A stretch of DNA of 39,918 bases, taken from Ruminococcus sp. (GTDB lineage: Bacteria > Bacillota > Clostridia > Oscillospirales > Ruminococcaceae). Location: NCBI GenBank assembly GCA_021203985.1, contig JAJQAB010000021.1, positions 1 through 39,918 of the forward strand. The letters are read 5' to 3'. A program made the translations under genes and the position numbers. Of this stretch, positions 29,966-38,827 are shown piece by piece (the stretch's first letter is position 1; every line of letters starts with the position of its first letter). The notes under the pieces were generated by a model. It saw nothing but the letters and a program-made list of their open reading frames with translations, did no database searches and was not told the DNA's origin.

Positions 29966-32593
29966 TTACTTACTCTTGATCGCTGCCTGTGCCGCTGCGA
30001 GTCTTGCGATTGGTACGCGGAACGGCGAGCAGGAAACATAGTCTAGACCGATTTCGTGGCAGAACTCAATAGATGCCGGGTCGCCGCCGTGCTCACCGCA
30101 GATACCGCAGTGGAGCTTGTTGTTTGCCGTCTTGCCGAGGTCGATTGCCATCTTCATCAGCTTGCCAACACCGGTCTGATCGAGCTTTGCAAACGGATCG
30201 TTCTCGAAGATCTTTGCATCATAGTATGTGCCCAGGAACTTGTCTGCGTCATCACGAGAGAAGCCATAGGTCATCTGTGTCAGGTCGTTTGTGCCGAAGC
30301 AGAAGAAGTCTGCTTCTTTTGCGATCTCGTCTGCGGTCAGTGCAGCTCTCGGAATTTCGATCATCGTACCAACCTCGTATGCCAGGTCGCTGCCAGCTGC
30401 TGTGATTTCAGCATCTGCGGTCTCTACGACAACCTTCTTGACATACTTCAGTTCCTTAACATCGCCAACCAGCGGAATCATGATCTCCGGCTTTACGGTC
30501 CAGTCTGGGTGCTTTGCCTTGACGTTGATCGCAGCCTTGATGAGTGCCTTTGTCTGCATCTTTGCGATTTCCGGATAGGTAACAGCCAGACGGCAGCCAC
30601 GGTGACCCATCATTGGGTTGAATTCGTAGAGCGATGCGATAATTGTCTTGATTTCGTCTACAGACTTGCCCTGTGCATCAGCCAGCTTCTGGATACCGTC
30701 CTCTTCTGTCGGAACGAATTCGTTGAGTGGTGGATCCAGGAAACGAATGGTAACCGGGCTACCTTCGAGTGCTTCATACAGCGCTTCGAAGTCGCCCTGC
30801 TGCATCGGTTCGATTTTTGCGAGTGCAGCTTCTCTCTGCTTAGCAGTATTAGAGCAGATCATTTCACGGAATGCAGCGATTCTCTCCGGATCGAAAAACA
30901 TGTGCTCTGTACGGCACAGACCAATACCCTCTGCGCCCAGCTCACGTGCCTTCTTTGCATCGGTCGGGGTGTCGGCGTTGGTACGAACCTTCATGGTTCT
31001 GTACTTGTCTGCCCAGCCCATAACTCTGCCGAATTCGCCGGCAATAGATGCGTCTACAGTCGGGATGATGCCCTTGTAGATGTTACCGGTCGAGCCATCG
31101 ATCGAAATGTAGTCGCCTTCGTGGAATTCCTTGCCAGCGAGCTTGAATACCTTGTTGTCCTCGTCCATGGCGATGTCGGAGCAGCCCGATACGCAGCAAG
31201 TACCCATACCACGTGCAACAACCGCAGCGTGAGAGGTCATACCGCCGCGAACGGTCAGGATGCCCTGCGAAGCCTTCATACCGGTGATATCTTCCGGAGA
31301 AGTTTCCAGACGAACCAGAACGACCTTTTCGCCCTTGGCATTCCAAGCCTCCGCATCGTCAGCAGTGAATACAACCTTACCGCAAGCAGCGCCAGGCGAT
31401 GCGCCCAGACCCTTGCCCAGCGGTGTTGCAGCCTTCAGTGCCTTTGCATCGAACTGCGGGTGCAGCAGCGTGTCGAGGTTTCTCGGATCGATCATCAGGA
31501 CAGCTTCTTCTTCGCTTCTCATGCCTTCATCCACCAGGTCGCAAGCGATCTTTAGCGCAGCCTGTGCAGTTCTCTTACCATTTCTGGTCTGGAGCATGTA
31601 CAGCTTCCCGTGCTCTACGGTGAATTCCATGTCCTGCATGTCTCTGTAGTGATTTTCCAGAATGCTGCAAACTTCCTTGAACTGTGCGAAAGCCTCCGGG
31701 AACTTCTGTTCCATTTCGGTGATGTGCATCGGTGTACGAACACCAGCTACAACGTCTTCGCCTTGTGCATTGGTCAAGAATTCGCCGAACAGACCCTTTG
31801 CACCGGTTGCCGGGTCACGTGTGAACGCAACGCCCGTACCGCAGTCATCGCCCATGTTACCGAATGCCATAGACTGTACGTTAACAGCGGTACCCCAAGA
31901 ATACGGGATGTCGTTGTCGCGGCGGTATACGTTTGCACGCGGGTTGTCCCAGCTGCGGAATACGGCCTTGATAGCGCCCATGAGCTGTTCCTTTGGATCG
32001 GTCGGGAAATCTTCGCCGATCTTCGACTTATATTCCGCCTTGAACTGGTTCGCCAGTTCCTTCAGATCCTCAGCGGTCAGCTCTACGTCCTGTGTAACGC
32101 CGCGGTCTGCCTTCATCTTGTCGATCAGCTCTTCGAAATACTTCTTACCGACCTCCATAACAACATCGGAATACATCTGGATGAATCTTCTGTAGCAGTC
32201 CCAAGCCCATCTCATATTGCCGGACTGTGTTGCGATGGTATCAACCACCTCTTCATTCAGACCCAGGTTCAGGATTGTGTCCATCATACCCGGCATGGAT
32301 GCACGTGCACCAGAACGAACAGAAACGAGCAGCGGATTTTCCTTGTCGCCGAACTTCTTGCCAGTGATGCCTTCCATCTTTTCGATGTACTCGTTGATTT
32401 CCGCCTGGATGTCCGGATTGATCTGACGACTATCCTCGTAATACTTTGTGCAAGCTTCTGTCGTGATGGTGAAGCCCTGCGGAACCGGCAGACCGATGTT
32501 GGTCATTTCAGCCAGGTTTGCACCCTTGCCGCCGAGAAGTTCACGCATATTTGCGTTACCCTCCGTAAACAGATAACAATACTTCTTTGCCAT
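29966..32593 (-). CDS. ppdK: Pyruvate, phosphate dikinase
   Basis: MAKKYCYLFTEGNANMRELLGGKGANLAEMTNIGLPVPQGF; phosphohistidine region GGMTSHAAVVARGMGTCCVSG; C-terminal CGICGEHGGDPASIEF; full length. Confidence 0.97.
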   Translation of the reverse strand: MAKKYCYLFTEGNANMRELLGGKGANLAEMTNIGLPVPQGFTITTEACTKYYEDSRQINPDIQAEINEYIEKMEGITGKKFGDKENPLLVSVRSGARASMPGMMDTILNLGLNEEVVDTIATQSGNMRWAWDCYRRFIQMYSDVVMEVGKKYFEELIDKMKADRGVTQDVELTAEDLKELANQFKAEYKSKIGEDFPTDPKEQLMGAIKAVFRSWDNPRANVYRRDNDIPYSWGTAVNVQSMAFGNMGDDCGTGVAFTRDPATGAKGLFGEFLTNAQGEDVVAGVRTPMHITEMEQKFPEAFAQFKEVCSILENHYRDMQDMEFTVEHGKLYMLQTRNGKRTAQAALKIACDLVDEGMRSEEEAVLMIDPRNLDTLLHPQFDAKALKAATPLGKGLGASPGAACGKVVFTADDAEAWNAKGEKVVLVRLETSPEDITGMKASQGILTVRGGMTSHAAVVARGMGTCCVSGCSDIAMDEDNKVFKLAGKEFHEGDYISIDGSTGNIYKGIIPTVDASIAGEFGRVMGWADKYRTMKVRTNADTPTDAKKARELGAEGIGLCRTEHMFFDPERIAAFREMICSNTAKQREAALAKIEPMQQGDFEALYEALEGSPVTIRFLDPPLNEFVPTEEDGIQKLADAQGKSVDEIKTIIASLYEFNPMMGHRGCRLAVTYPEIAKMQTKALIKAAINVKAKHPDWTVKPEIMIPLVGDVKELKYVKKVVVETADAEITAAGSDLAYEVGTMIEIPRAALTADEIAKEADFFCFGTNDLTQMTYGFSRDDADKFLGTYYDAKIFENDPFAKLDQTGVGKLMKMAIDLGKTANNKLHCGICGEHGGDPASIEFCHEIGLDYVSCSPFRVPIARLAAAQAAIKSK

Positions 32594-32812
32594 TGGTAAC
32601 TACCTCCAATAAAAATTTCGATAATTTCTTCCGGCAGCCTAAAAAATCAGGCATGGGAAAACATGGCGATTTTCCCGATTTTAACCGGTATATTTTATTA
32701 TACCATACTTCGAAGGAAAATACTATACATTTTTTTAAAAAAATTTGCCCCTTTTTTTGTGGCAACTTATACAAAAATTACAATCCGGGGAGAATTTTTT
32801 TCGAAAAGGCTT

Positions 32813-32841
32813 GCAAAATGCCTCCAGTTTTGTCATAATAG
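32813..32841 (+). promoter_or_regulatory. Promoter and structured leader of glmU
   Basis: TTGCAA-17 nt-CATAAT; the leader to 32991 contains hairpins such as CACACGCGC...GCGCTGTGTG and GGACGCGGCGACCGCTTTGCGTCC. Confidence 0.5.
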
Positions 32842-32991
32842 AAGTAGGTGATTTTTTTCGGCGGCGGAGATGCCGCAATCAGAGATCCATACGGAATTGC
32901 TCTGCGGTCAGAAAATCACACGCGCTTTGGCGGCGCTGTGTGGACGCGGCGACCGCTTTGCGTCCGAACAAAATCAGAGGAGGATTACATT

Positions 32992-34383
32992 ATGATGAAT
33001 CAAGCCATTATTCTTGCCGGCGGTCATGGGGATCGCATGAAGGCTGCGATCCCGAAGCCGATGCTTCGCGTGCTGGATGTGCCGATGCTCGGGTGGGTGA
33101 TCCGTGCATGTGAAAAGTCCGGCCTGAGCCGCATTTGTGTTGTGACTGGCTATAAAGCGCAATATATTGAACTGTACCTGAACGATCGCTATCGCACCGC
33201 GTATCAGGCGGAGCAGCTGGGAACCGGTCATGCGGTGATGCAGGCTGAAAAGTTTCTGCGCGAGTTCGAAGAAGGCAATACCCTGGTACTCTGCGGCGAT
33301 GCGCCGTTTATGGACCAGGAGACGATCCAGCGCGCACTGCAGCAGCATCAGGCACAGGAAAACGATGTGACAGTCGTGACGGCACTGCTCGATCATCCGC
33401 AAGGCTATGGCAGAGTACTGCGCAGCGAATCGATGATTGCGGCGATTGTGGAGGAAAAGGACGCAACCGATGCACAGCGCGCGATAAAGGAAGTCAATTC
33501 CGGCGCGTATTGGTTCCGCACCAAGTCCTTGCTCGAACTGCTCGACGGTTTGTCCCAGTCGAATGTGCAGGGTGAATATTACCTGACCGATACTGTGGGA
33601 CTGGCGCTCGAACGCGGCGGACGTGCGGGGGTGTACTGCACGGAAAACGCTGATGTTGTGCTGGGCGCGAATACGCGGCAGGATCTGCTACATCTGAACG
33701 AAACGGCACGTCAGCGCGTGCTGGATTTGCACATGGACAACGGCGTGAATTTTGTCTGCACAGACGGCATTCTCATTGGAAACGATGTCGAAATCGGCGC
33801 GGAAACAACGATTTTGCCGGGTACTATATTAAAAGGAAAAACGAAAATTGGCGTAAAGTGTACCATTGGCCCGAATTGCCTGATCGAAAACTGCACGATT
33901 GGTGACCAGGTGACGCTCAATGCGGTACAGGCGTATGATTCCGTGATCGAGGACGCGGTAAAGGCTGGTCCGTTTGTACATATCCGTCCGAATTCGCACC
34001 TGAAGAACGGTGTGAAGATTGGGGACTTTGTGGAAATCAAGAATTCGACCGTTGGCGAGCAGACCGCTGTGGCGCATTTGACTTATGTGGGCGACAGCGA
34101 TGTCGGCAAGAAGGTCAACTTCGGATGCGGAACGGTCACGGTAAACTACGATGGCATGACGAAAAATCGCTGCGAAATCGGCGATAACTGCTTTATCGGC
34201 TGCAACACGAACCTGATTGCACCGGTAAAGCTCGGCAAGGGCGCATATACTGCGGCAGGTACGACCGTTACGCAGGATGTGCCAGAGTATGCGCTGGCGG
34301 TAGAGCGTGCAGATCTGAAGCTCAAAGAGGGCTATAGCAAGAAGAAACTGCGCAGTAAGCTGTTCCCGTCTGACGATAAATAA
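32992..34383 (+). CDS. glmU: Bifunctional UDP-GlcNAc pyrophosphorylase / GlcN-1-P acetyltransferase
   Basis: MMNQAIILAGGHGDRMKAAIPKPML; left-handed beta-helix hexapeptides; GNDVEIGAETTILPGTILKGKTKIG. Confidence 0.95.
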   Translation: MMNQAIILAGGHGDRMKAAIPKPMLRVLDVPMLGWVIRACEKSGLSRICVVTGYKAQYIELYLNDRYRTAYQAEQLGTGHAVMQAEKFLREFEEGNTLVLCGDAPFMDQETIQRALQQHQAQENDVTVVTALLDHPQGYGRVLRSESMIAAIVEEKDATDAQRAIKEVNSGAYWFRTKSLLELLDGLSQSNVQGEYYLTDTVGLALERGGRAGVYCTENADVVLGANTRQDLLHLNETARQRVLDLHMDNGVNFVCTDGILIGNDVEIGAETTILPGTILKGKTKIGVKCTIGPNCLIENCTIGDQVTLNAVQAYDSVIEDAVKAGPFVHIRPNSHLKNGVKIGDFVEIKNSTVGEQTAVAHLTYVGDSDVGKKVNFGCGTVTVNYDGMTKNRCEIGDNCFIGCNTNLIAPVKLGKGAYTAAGTTVTQDVPEYALAVERADLKLKEGYSKKKLRSKLFPSDDK

Positions 34384-34411
34384 GTGATCGCATCGCATCA
34401 TCATATCACAC

Positions 34412-34469
34412 GACACCGCACAGAGATTCGCAGACCGTCGTGGCACGCCAATCCGCTGTGCGGAGTTGT
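34412..34469. repeat. Degenerate relative of the MITE-like repeat (copy D)
   Basis: GACACCGCACAGAGATTCG...CCGCTGTGCGGAGTTGT; terminal similarity only. Confidence 0.35.
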
Positions 34470-34499
34470 ATCAGTTGTATCATTGGAATAGAAAGGGTT

Positions 34500-34530
34500 C
34501 ATGCGGCATCGGGCTGACCGGTGCCGCATG
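34500..34530 (+). promoter_or_regulatory. Strong hairpin without T-tract upstream of pth
   Basis: CATGCGGCATCGG-GCTGA-CCGGTGCCGCATG, 13-bp stem with one T-G wobble. Confidence 0.6.
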
Positions 34531-34548
34531 ACGTAGGTTATTCGAAAA

Positions 34549-35178
34549 ATGGGTATTATGGATATTTTTCGTCAGATTGAGTCGGGCAGTGACGGCAGGG
34601 CGCATGGAACGCTGACGTGGTTGATTGTGGGACTTGGGAACCCCGGTCTGACCTATGAATGGACACGGCACAACGCCGGTTTTCTCGCCATCGAAGCGCT
34701 CGCGCAGCAGTGCGGCGCATCGTTTCGCCAGATGCGGTTTCACGCGGATTGTTGTGAGGCAATGCTCGGGGATACGCGCGTGCTTTTGATGAAGCCGACC
34801 ACTTTCATGAACCGCAGCGGTGACGCGGTGGCGGCGGCGGCAGATCTTTATAAGCTTGCGCCGGATCATGTGCTGGTGCTCTATGACGATATTTCGCTGT
34901 CGCCGGGGAAACTGCGGATTCGCCGAAAGGGCAGCGCCGGCGGTCACAACGGCATGAAGAGCGTCATTGCGCAGCTTGGTGCGGAGGAGTTTCCGCGCAT
35001 TCGAATCGGTGTCGGCGCAAAGCCGAATCCACAGTACGACCTGGCGGATTGGGTGCTGTCGAAGTTTACGCCGGAGGAGCGCACACTGCTCGAACCGGCA
35101 TTTGCGAACGCCGCAGAGGCGACAAAGCTGATCGTACAGGGAAAAGTGGATCAGGCGATGAACCAGTTTAACGCCTGA
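34549..35178 (+). CDS. pth: Peptidyl-tRNA hydrolase
   Basis: LIVGLGNPGLTYEWTRHNAGFLAIEAL; FMNRSGDAV; VLYDDISLSPGKLRIRRKGSAGGHNGMKSVI. Confidence 0.96.
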   Translation: MGIMDIFRQIESGSDGRAHGTLTWLIVGLGNPGLTYEWTRHNAGFLAIEALAQQCGASFRQMRFHADCCEAMLGDTRVLLMKPTTFMNRSGDAVAAAADLYKLAPDHVLVLYDDISLSPGKLRIRRKGSAGGHNGMKSVIAQLGAEEFPRIRIGVGAKPNPQYDLADWVLSKFTPEERTLLEPAFANAAEATKLIVQGKVDQAMNQFNA

Positions 35179-35207
35179 CGCATCCGCAATATAAAGGGGG
35201 ATTTTAC

Positions 35208-38200
35208 ATGCAGTTGTTTTTGGAGACTTTTTCCCGGCTTGCGGTGTACGGTGAACTCTGTCAGGCGCGGCAGGGTGGGGTGAGTCCGGTTTCGCTGACC
35301 GGCGTGTCGCAGATTCACAGAGCGCACTTACTCACGGCACTCTGCAGGGAAGCTGCACCGATTCTGACTGTGACTGCCGATGAAGCCGAAGCATGGCGGC
35401 TTTGTGAGGACATCAATATGATGGTGGATCAGCGCATGGCGTGGCTGTTTCCGGCGAAGGAACTGCTGCTGACACCAGCGGAGGGCGCAACGGTTTTCTA
35501 TGAGCATACGCGAATCGCTGCCTTGACGGCGGTGCAGCAGGGGGATTGCCGCGTGATTGTGGCGAGTGCCGAATCGTTTCTGCAGCCGACCATTTCGCCC
35601 GAATCGCTGCGATCGCATACAATTGTACTGCACCAGAACGATACGGCGGATCTGATCGCACTTTCCCAGCAGCTGATCGATTGCGGCTATGTGCGCGGCG
35701 CGGCGGTTTCGGGCGCAGGACAGTTTTCGATTCGCGGCGACATTCTGGACGTTTTTCCGGTGCAGATGCAAGCACCTGTGCGTGTGGAATTCTGGGACGA
35801 TACGGTGGATACGCTGTCGCAGTTCGATCCGGAAAGCCAGCGCCGTACGGATGCAGTGGAGACGCTGGTGATTCCGCCGGCACGGGAAATGCTCTGCGCG
35901 CCATCGACTTTGGCGGAATTGATCCGCAGCCACGGGAAAACACTGCGCGGAAAAACCGCTCCAGTAGCACGGGAACATCTCTATGCCGATGCAGATCAGC
36001 TCGATGCCGGCGTGACATTGCCGCATCTGGAGAAGTACGCGCCGCTTCTCTGGGATACGCCGCCGCTGGTGACGGATTATGGCATAGAGCTTGCGTGCTT
36101 TTGCGAATACGGCGCAATTGCGGACACCCAGCGCGGTATTCTGGGGCAGTATCGGGAGGATTGTAAGCTCTTGCTGGAATCCGGCGACCTCTGCCGCGGA
36201 CTGGAGGGCTATTATCAGAATCCGGCGGAATGCATGGTGCGCCTGTCGGGGACGTTTCAAGTTTATGCCAGCAATTTTTTTCAGGGAGGCGAGCGCATTG
36301 CGTTTCAAAAGCTGCTTCGTGTCGATGCGCTGCAAAACGCACCCTGGGGTGGCGAGCTTCGCCAGCTGACTGAGGATCTGCGCGTGTACTGCGAACAGGA
36401 CTATTGCACAGTGCTGTGCGCCGGAAGCGAAAAGACACTGCCGATTTTGCAGCAGGATTTGCAGGAGAGCGGAATTCCCTGCGAGCTGGCAAAGCCGGAC
36501 AGCCCCTGGCGCGCTGGGATGGTTTATCTGCGCACAGGCTGCCTTTCCGGCGGATTTTCTTACCCGGAAATCAAAACCGCACTGATCACGCAGAACAAAA
36601 CGATCCGCACGGCGTCAAAGCGCAAAAAACACCGGCGCGGCGAGGAAATCCGTTCCCTGGCGGATATCACACAGGGCGACCTGGTCGTACATGCGCTGCA
36701 TGGGATCGGCAGATTTCTGGGGATTCGAAAGCTCGAACTAGAAGGCGTGACGAAGGATTATATCACGATCCAATACGCCGGAAAGGAAAATCTGTATGTG
36801 CCGGTCACTCAGCTGGACTTGGTTTCGAAGTATATCGGTCCGCGTGAGGACAGCCATGTGAAGCTAAGCCGTCTTTCCTCGCCAGAATGGCAAAAAACGC
36901 GAAGCCGTGTGCGCGGCGCGGTCAAGGATATGGCGGATGAGCTTCTGGCGCTGTACGCGAAGCGCGAAAAGACAAAGGGCTTTGCTTTCAAGCCGGACGA
37001 CGAGGTACAGCGCGAATTCGAAGAGCGCTTCCCCTATGTGGAAACGGAGGATCAGCTGCATTGTGTCGAGGAAATCAAGCAGGATATGGAGTGCCCCCGC
37101 CCGATGGATCGGCTGCTGTGCGGCGATGTGGGCTTTGGAAAAACCGAGGTTGCTCTGTGCGCTGCGATGAAATGCGTTCTGAGTGGCAAGCAGTGTGCCA
37201 TCTTAGTGCCGACAACGGTGCTGGCGATGCAGCATTACCAGACGGCGCTGCGGCGGTTCGAGCACTTTCCGGTGAATGTGGAAATGCTGTCGCGTTTTGT
37301 GCCGCAGAAGCGCCAGAAAGAGATCCTGAAGGATGTCGCCGCCGGAAAAACCGATCTGCTGATCGGCACGCACCGCATTGTACAGGACGATGTCAAATTC
37401 CGTTCGCTGGGACTTGCGATCATTGACGAGGAACAGCGCTTCGGCGTGGCACATAAGGAAAAGTTCAAGAAGCTGTTCGCCGGCGTGGATCTGCTCACAC
37501 TTTCTGCAACGCCGATTCCGCGAACGCTGAACATGGCGATGAGTGGAATCCGCGATATGTCCGTACTTTCACAGCCGCCGGAGAATCGCTATCCGGTGCA
37601 GACGTATGTGATGGAGTACAGCGAATCGGTGATCATCCAGGCGATTTCGCGCGAGCTGAAACGGGACGGTCAGGTCTATTATATCCACAACCGTGTGGAA
37701 ACGATCACCTATACAGCGGCGCGCCTGCAAAAACAGCTGCCGAATGCGCGGATTCTCGTGGTGCACGGTAGGATGAACGAAACCGAGATGTCCGAGATCT
37801 GGCGAAAACTCGTGGAGCACGAGGCGGACGTTCTTGTCTGCACGACAATTATCGAAACGGGCATGGATGTGCCGAATGTCAACACGCTGATTGTGGAAAA
37901 CGCCGACTGCTTCGGGCTGAGCCAAATGTACCAGCTTCGGGGCAGAGTCGGCAGATCGAACCGCCGCGCCTACACCTATTTTACGTTTCCCCGGGATAAG
38001 GCACTGCGTGAGGAGTCAACACGCCGGCTTGCGGCAATGCGCGAGTTCACACGGTTTGGCAGCGGCTTTCAGATCGCCCTGCGCGACCTCGAAATTCGCG
38101 GCGCAGGCAGCTTGCTCGGCAGCAAACAGCACGGGCATATGGAGTCGGTGGGCTATGACATGTACCTGCGGCTTTTGAACGAAGCGGTCGTACAGGCAAA

Positions 38201-38666
38201 GGGCGAACCGATCCGGCAGACGGCGGAATGTGCGGTGGATATCTGCATTGACGCGCATATTCCGGAGACGTATATCGAAAGCCTGAATCAGCGGCTGGAT
38301 ATGTACCGGAAAATCGTGGCGGTGCAGACCGAAGAGGACGAAATGGATCTGCTCGATGAACTGATCGACCGCTATGGCGAACCGCCGCAGGAGGTCATGG
38401 GATTGATCACAGTGTCGAGACAGCGCAGCATGGCGGCACAGCTCGGCATCACGGAAATCAGCCAGCGCGGCGATACGATTTTGTTTTATCTCGAACAGCC
38501 GACCGCAGAGATGATCGCGGCACTGTCGCAGCGCTACCGCGGCAGGGTGACGTTCGCGAGTGTCGGAAAGCCGTATCTCGGCGTGCGGATCGACCGCGAG
38601 AAATCACTCGACTTGATGCGCGAAGTGCTGGAGATCTTAAGCGGTGCGTGCGAGGAAACGGCATAG
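35208..38666 (+). CDS. mfd: Transcription-repair coupling factor Mfd
   Basis: UvrB-like N-terminus; CarD/RID region GDLVVHALHGIGRFLGI; helicase motifs LLCGDVGFGKTEVAL, DEEQRFGV, SATPIPRTLNMAMSGIRDMS; 1152 aa intact. Confidence 0.97.
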   Translation: MQLFLETFSRLAVYGELCQARQGGVSPVSLTGVSQIHRAHLLTALCREAAPILTVTADEAEAWRLCEDINMMVDQRMAWLFPAKELLLTPAEGATVFYEHTRIAALTAVQQGDCRVIVASAESFLQPTISPESLRSHTIVLHQNDTADLIALSQQLIDCGYVRGAAVSGAGQFSIRGDILDVFPVQMQAPVRVEFWDDTVDTLSQFDPESQRRTDAVETLVIPPAREMLCAPSTLAELIRSHGKTLRGKTAPVAREHLYADADQLDAGVTLPHLEKYAPLLWDTPPLVTDYGIELACFCEYGAIADTQRGILGQYREDCKLLLESGDLCRGLEGYYQNPAECMVRLSGTFQVYASNFFQGGERIAFQKLLRVDALQNAPWGGELRQLTEDLRVYCEQDYCTVLCAGSEKTLPILQQDLQESGIPCELAKPDSPWRAGMVYLRTGCLSGGFSYPEIKTALITQNKTIRTASKRKKHRRGEEIRSLADITQGDLVVHALHGIGRFLGIRKLELEGVTKDYITIQYAGKENLYVPVTQLDLVSKYIGPREDSHVKLSRLSSPEWQKTRSRVRGAVKDMADELLALYAKREKTKGFAFKPDDEVQREFEERFPYVETEDQLHCVEEIKQDMECPRPMDRLLCGDVGFGKTEVALCAAMKCVLSGKQCAILVPTTVLAMQHYQTALRRFEHFPVNVEMLSRFVPQKRQKEILKDVAAGKTDLLIGTHRIVQDDVKFRSLGLAIIDEEQRFGVAHKEKFKKLFAGVDLLTLSATPIPRTLNMAMSGIRDMSVLSQPPENRYPVQTYVMEYSESVIIQAISRELKRDGQVYYIHNRVETITYTAARLQKQLPNARILVVHGRMNETEMSEIWRKLVEHEADVLVCTTIIETGMDVPNVNTLIVENADCFGLSQMYQLRGRVGRSNRRAYTYFTFPRDKALREESTRRLAAMREFTRFGSGFQIALRDLEIRGAGSLLGSKQHGHMESVGYDMYLRLLNEAVVQAKGEPIRQTAECAVDICIDAHIPETYIESLNQRLDMYRKIVAVQTEEDEMDLLDELIDRYGEPPQEVMGLITVSRQRSMAAQLGITEISQRGDTILFYLEQPTAEMIAALSQRYRGRVTFASVGKPYLGVRIDREKSLDLMREVLEILSGACEETA

Positions 38667-38727
38667 CATTGTTCGAAATTCGTCAGATTGGGCGGAAAAC
38701 GAATAGGCTTTTTGGTAAATTGCACAT

Positions 38728-38756
38728 AGACAACGGTTTTGTTTTATGCTATAATA
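38728..38756 (+). promoter_or_regulatory. Promoter of the wall-anchor-like paralogue
   Basis: TAGACA-17 nt-TATAAT, preceded by GGTAAATTGCACA, matching the promoter at ~20.22 kb. Confidence 0.7.
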
Positions 38757-38827
38757 AGATCATGGATCATAGTGATACGGCATACCGTGCGGACGGTATG
38801 CATTAGGTTTTTAAGGAGGAGATCCCT

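Noticed and set aside
30056-31555. 499-aa plus-strand ORF (and 31610..32599, 329 aa)
   Set aside because: Fully antisense to intact ppdK; long opposite-frame ORFs are expected in codon-biased GC-rich genes, and the Cys-rich translations match no family I recognise.
35328-36492. Long minus ORFs (335 and 359 aa)
   Set aside because: Antisense to mfd; no recognisable domain.
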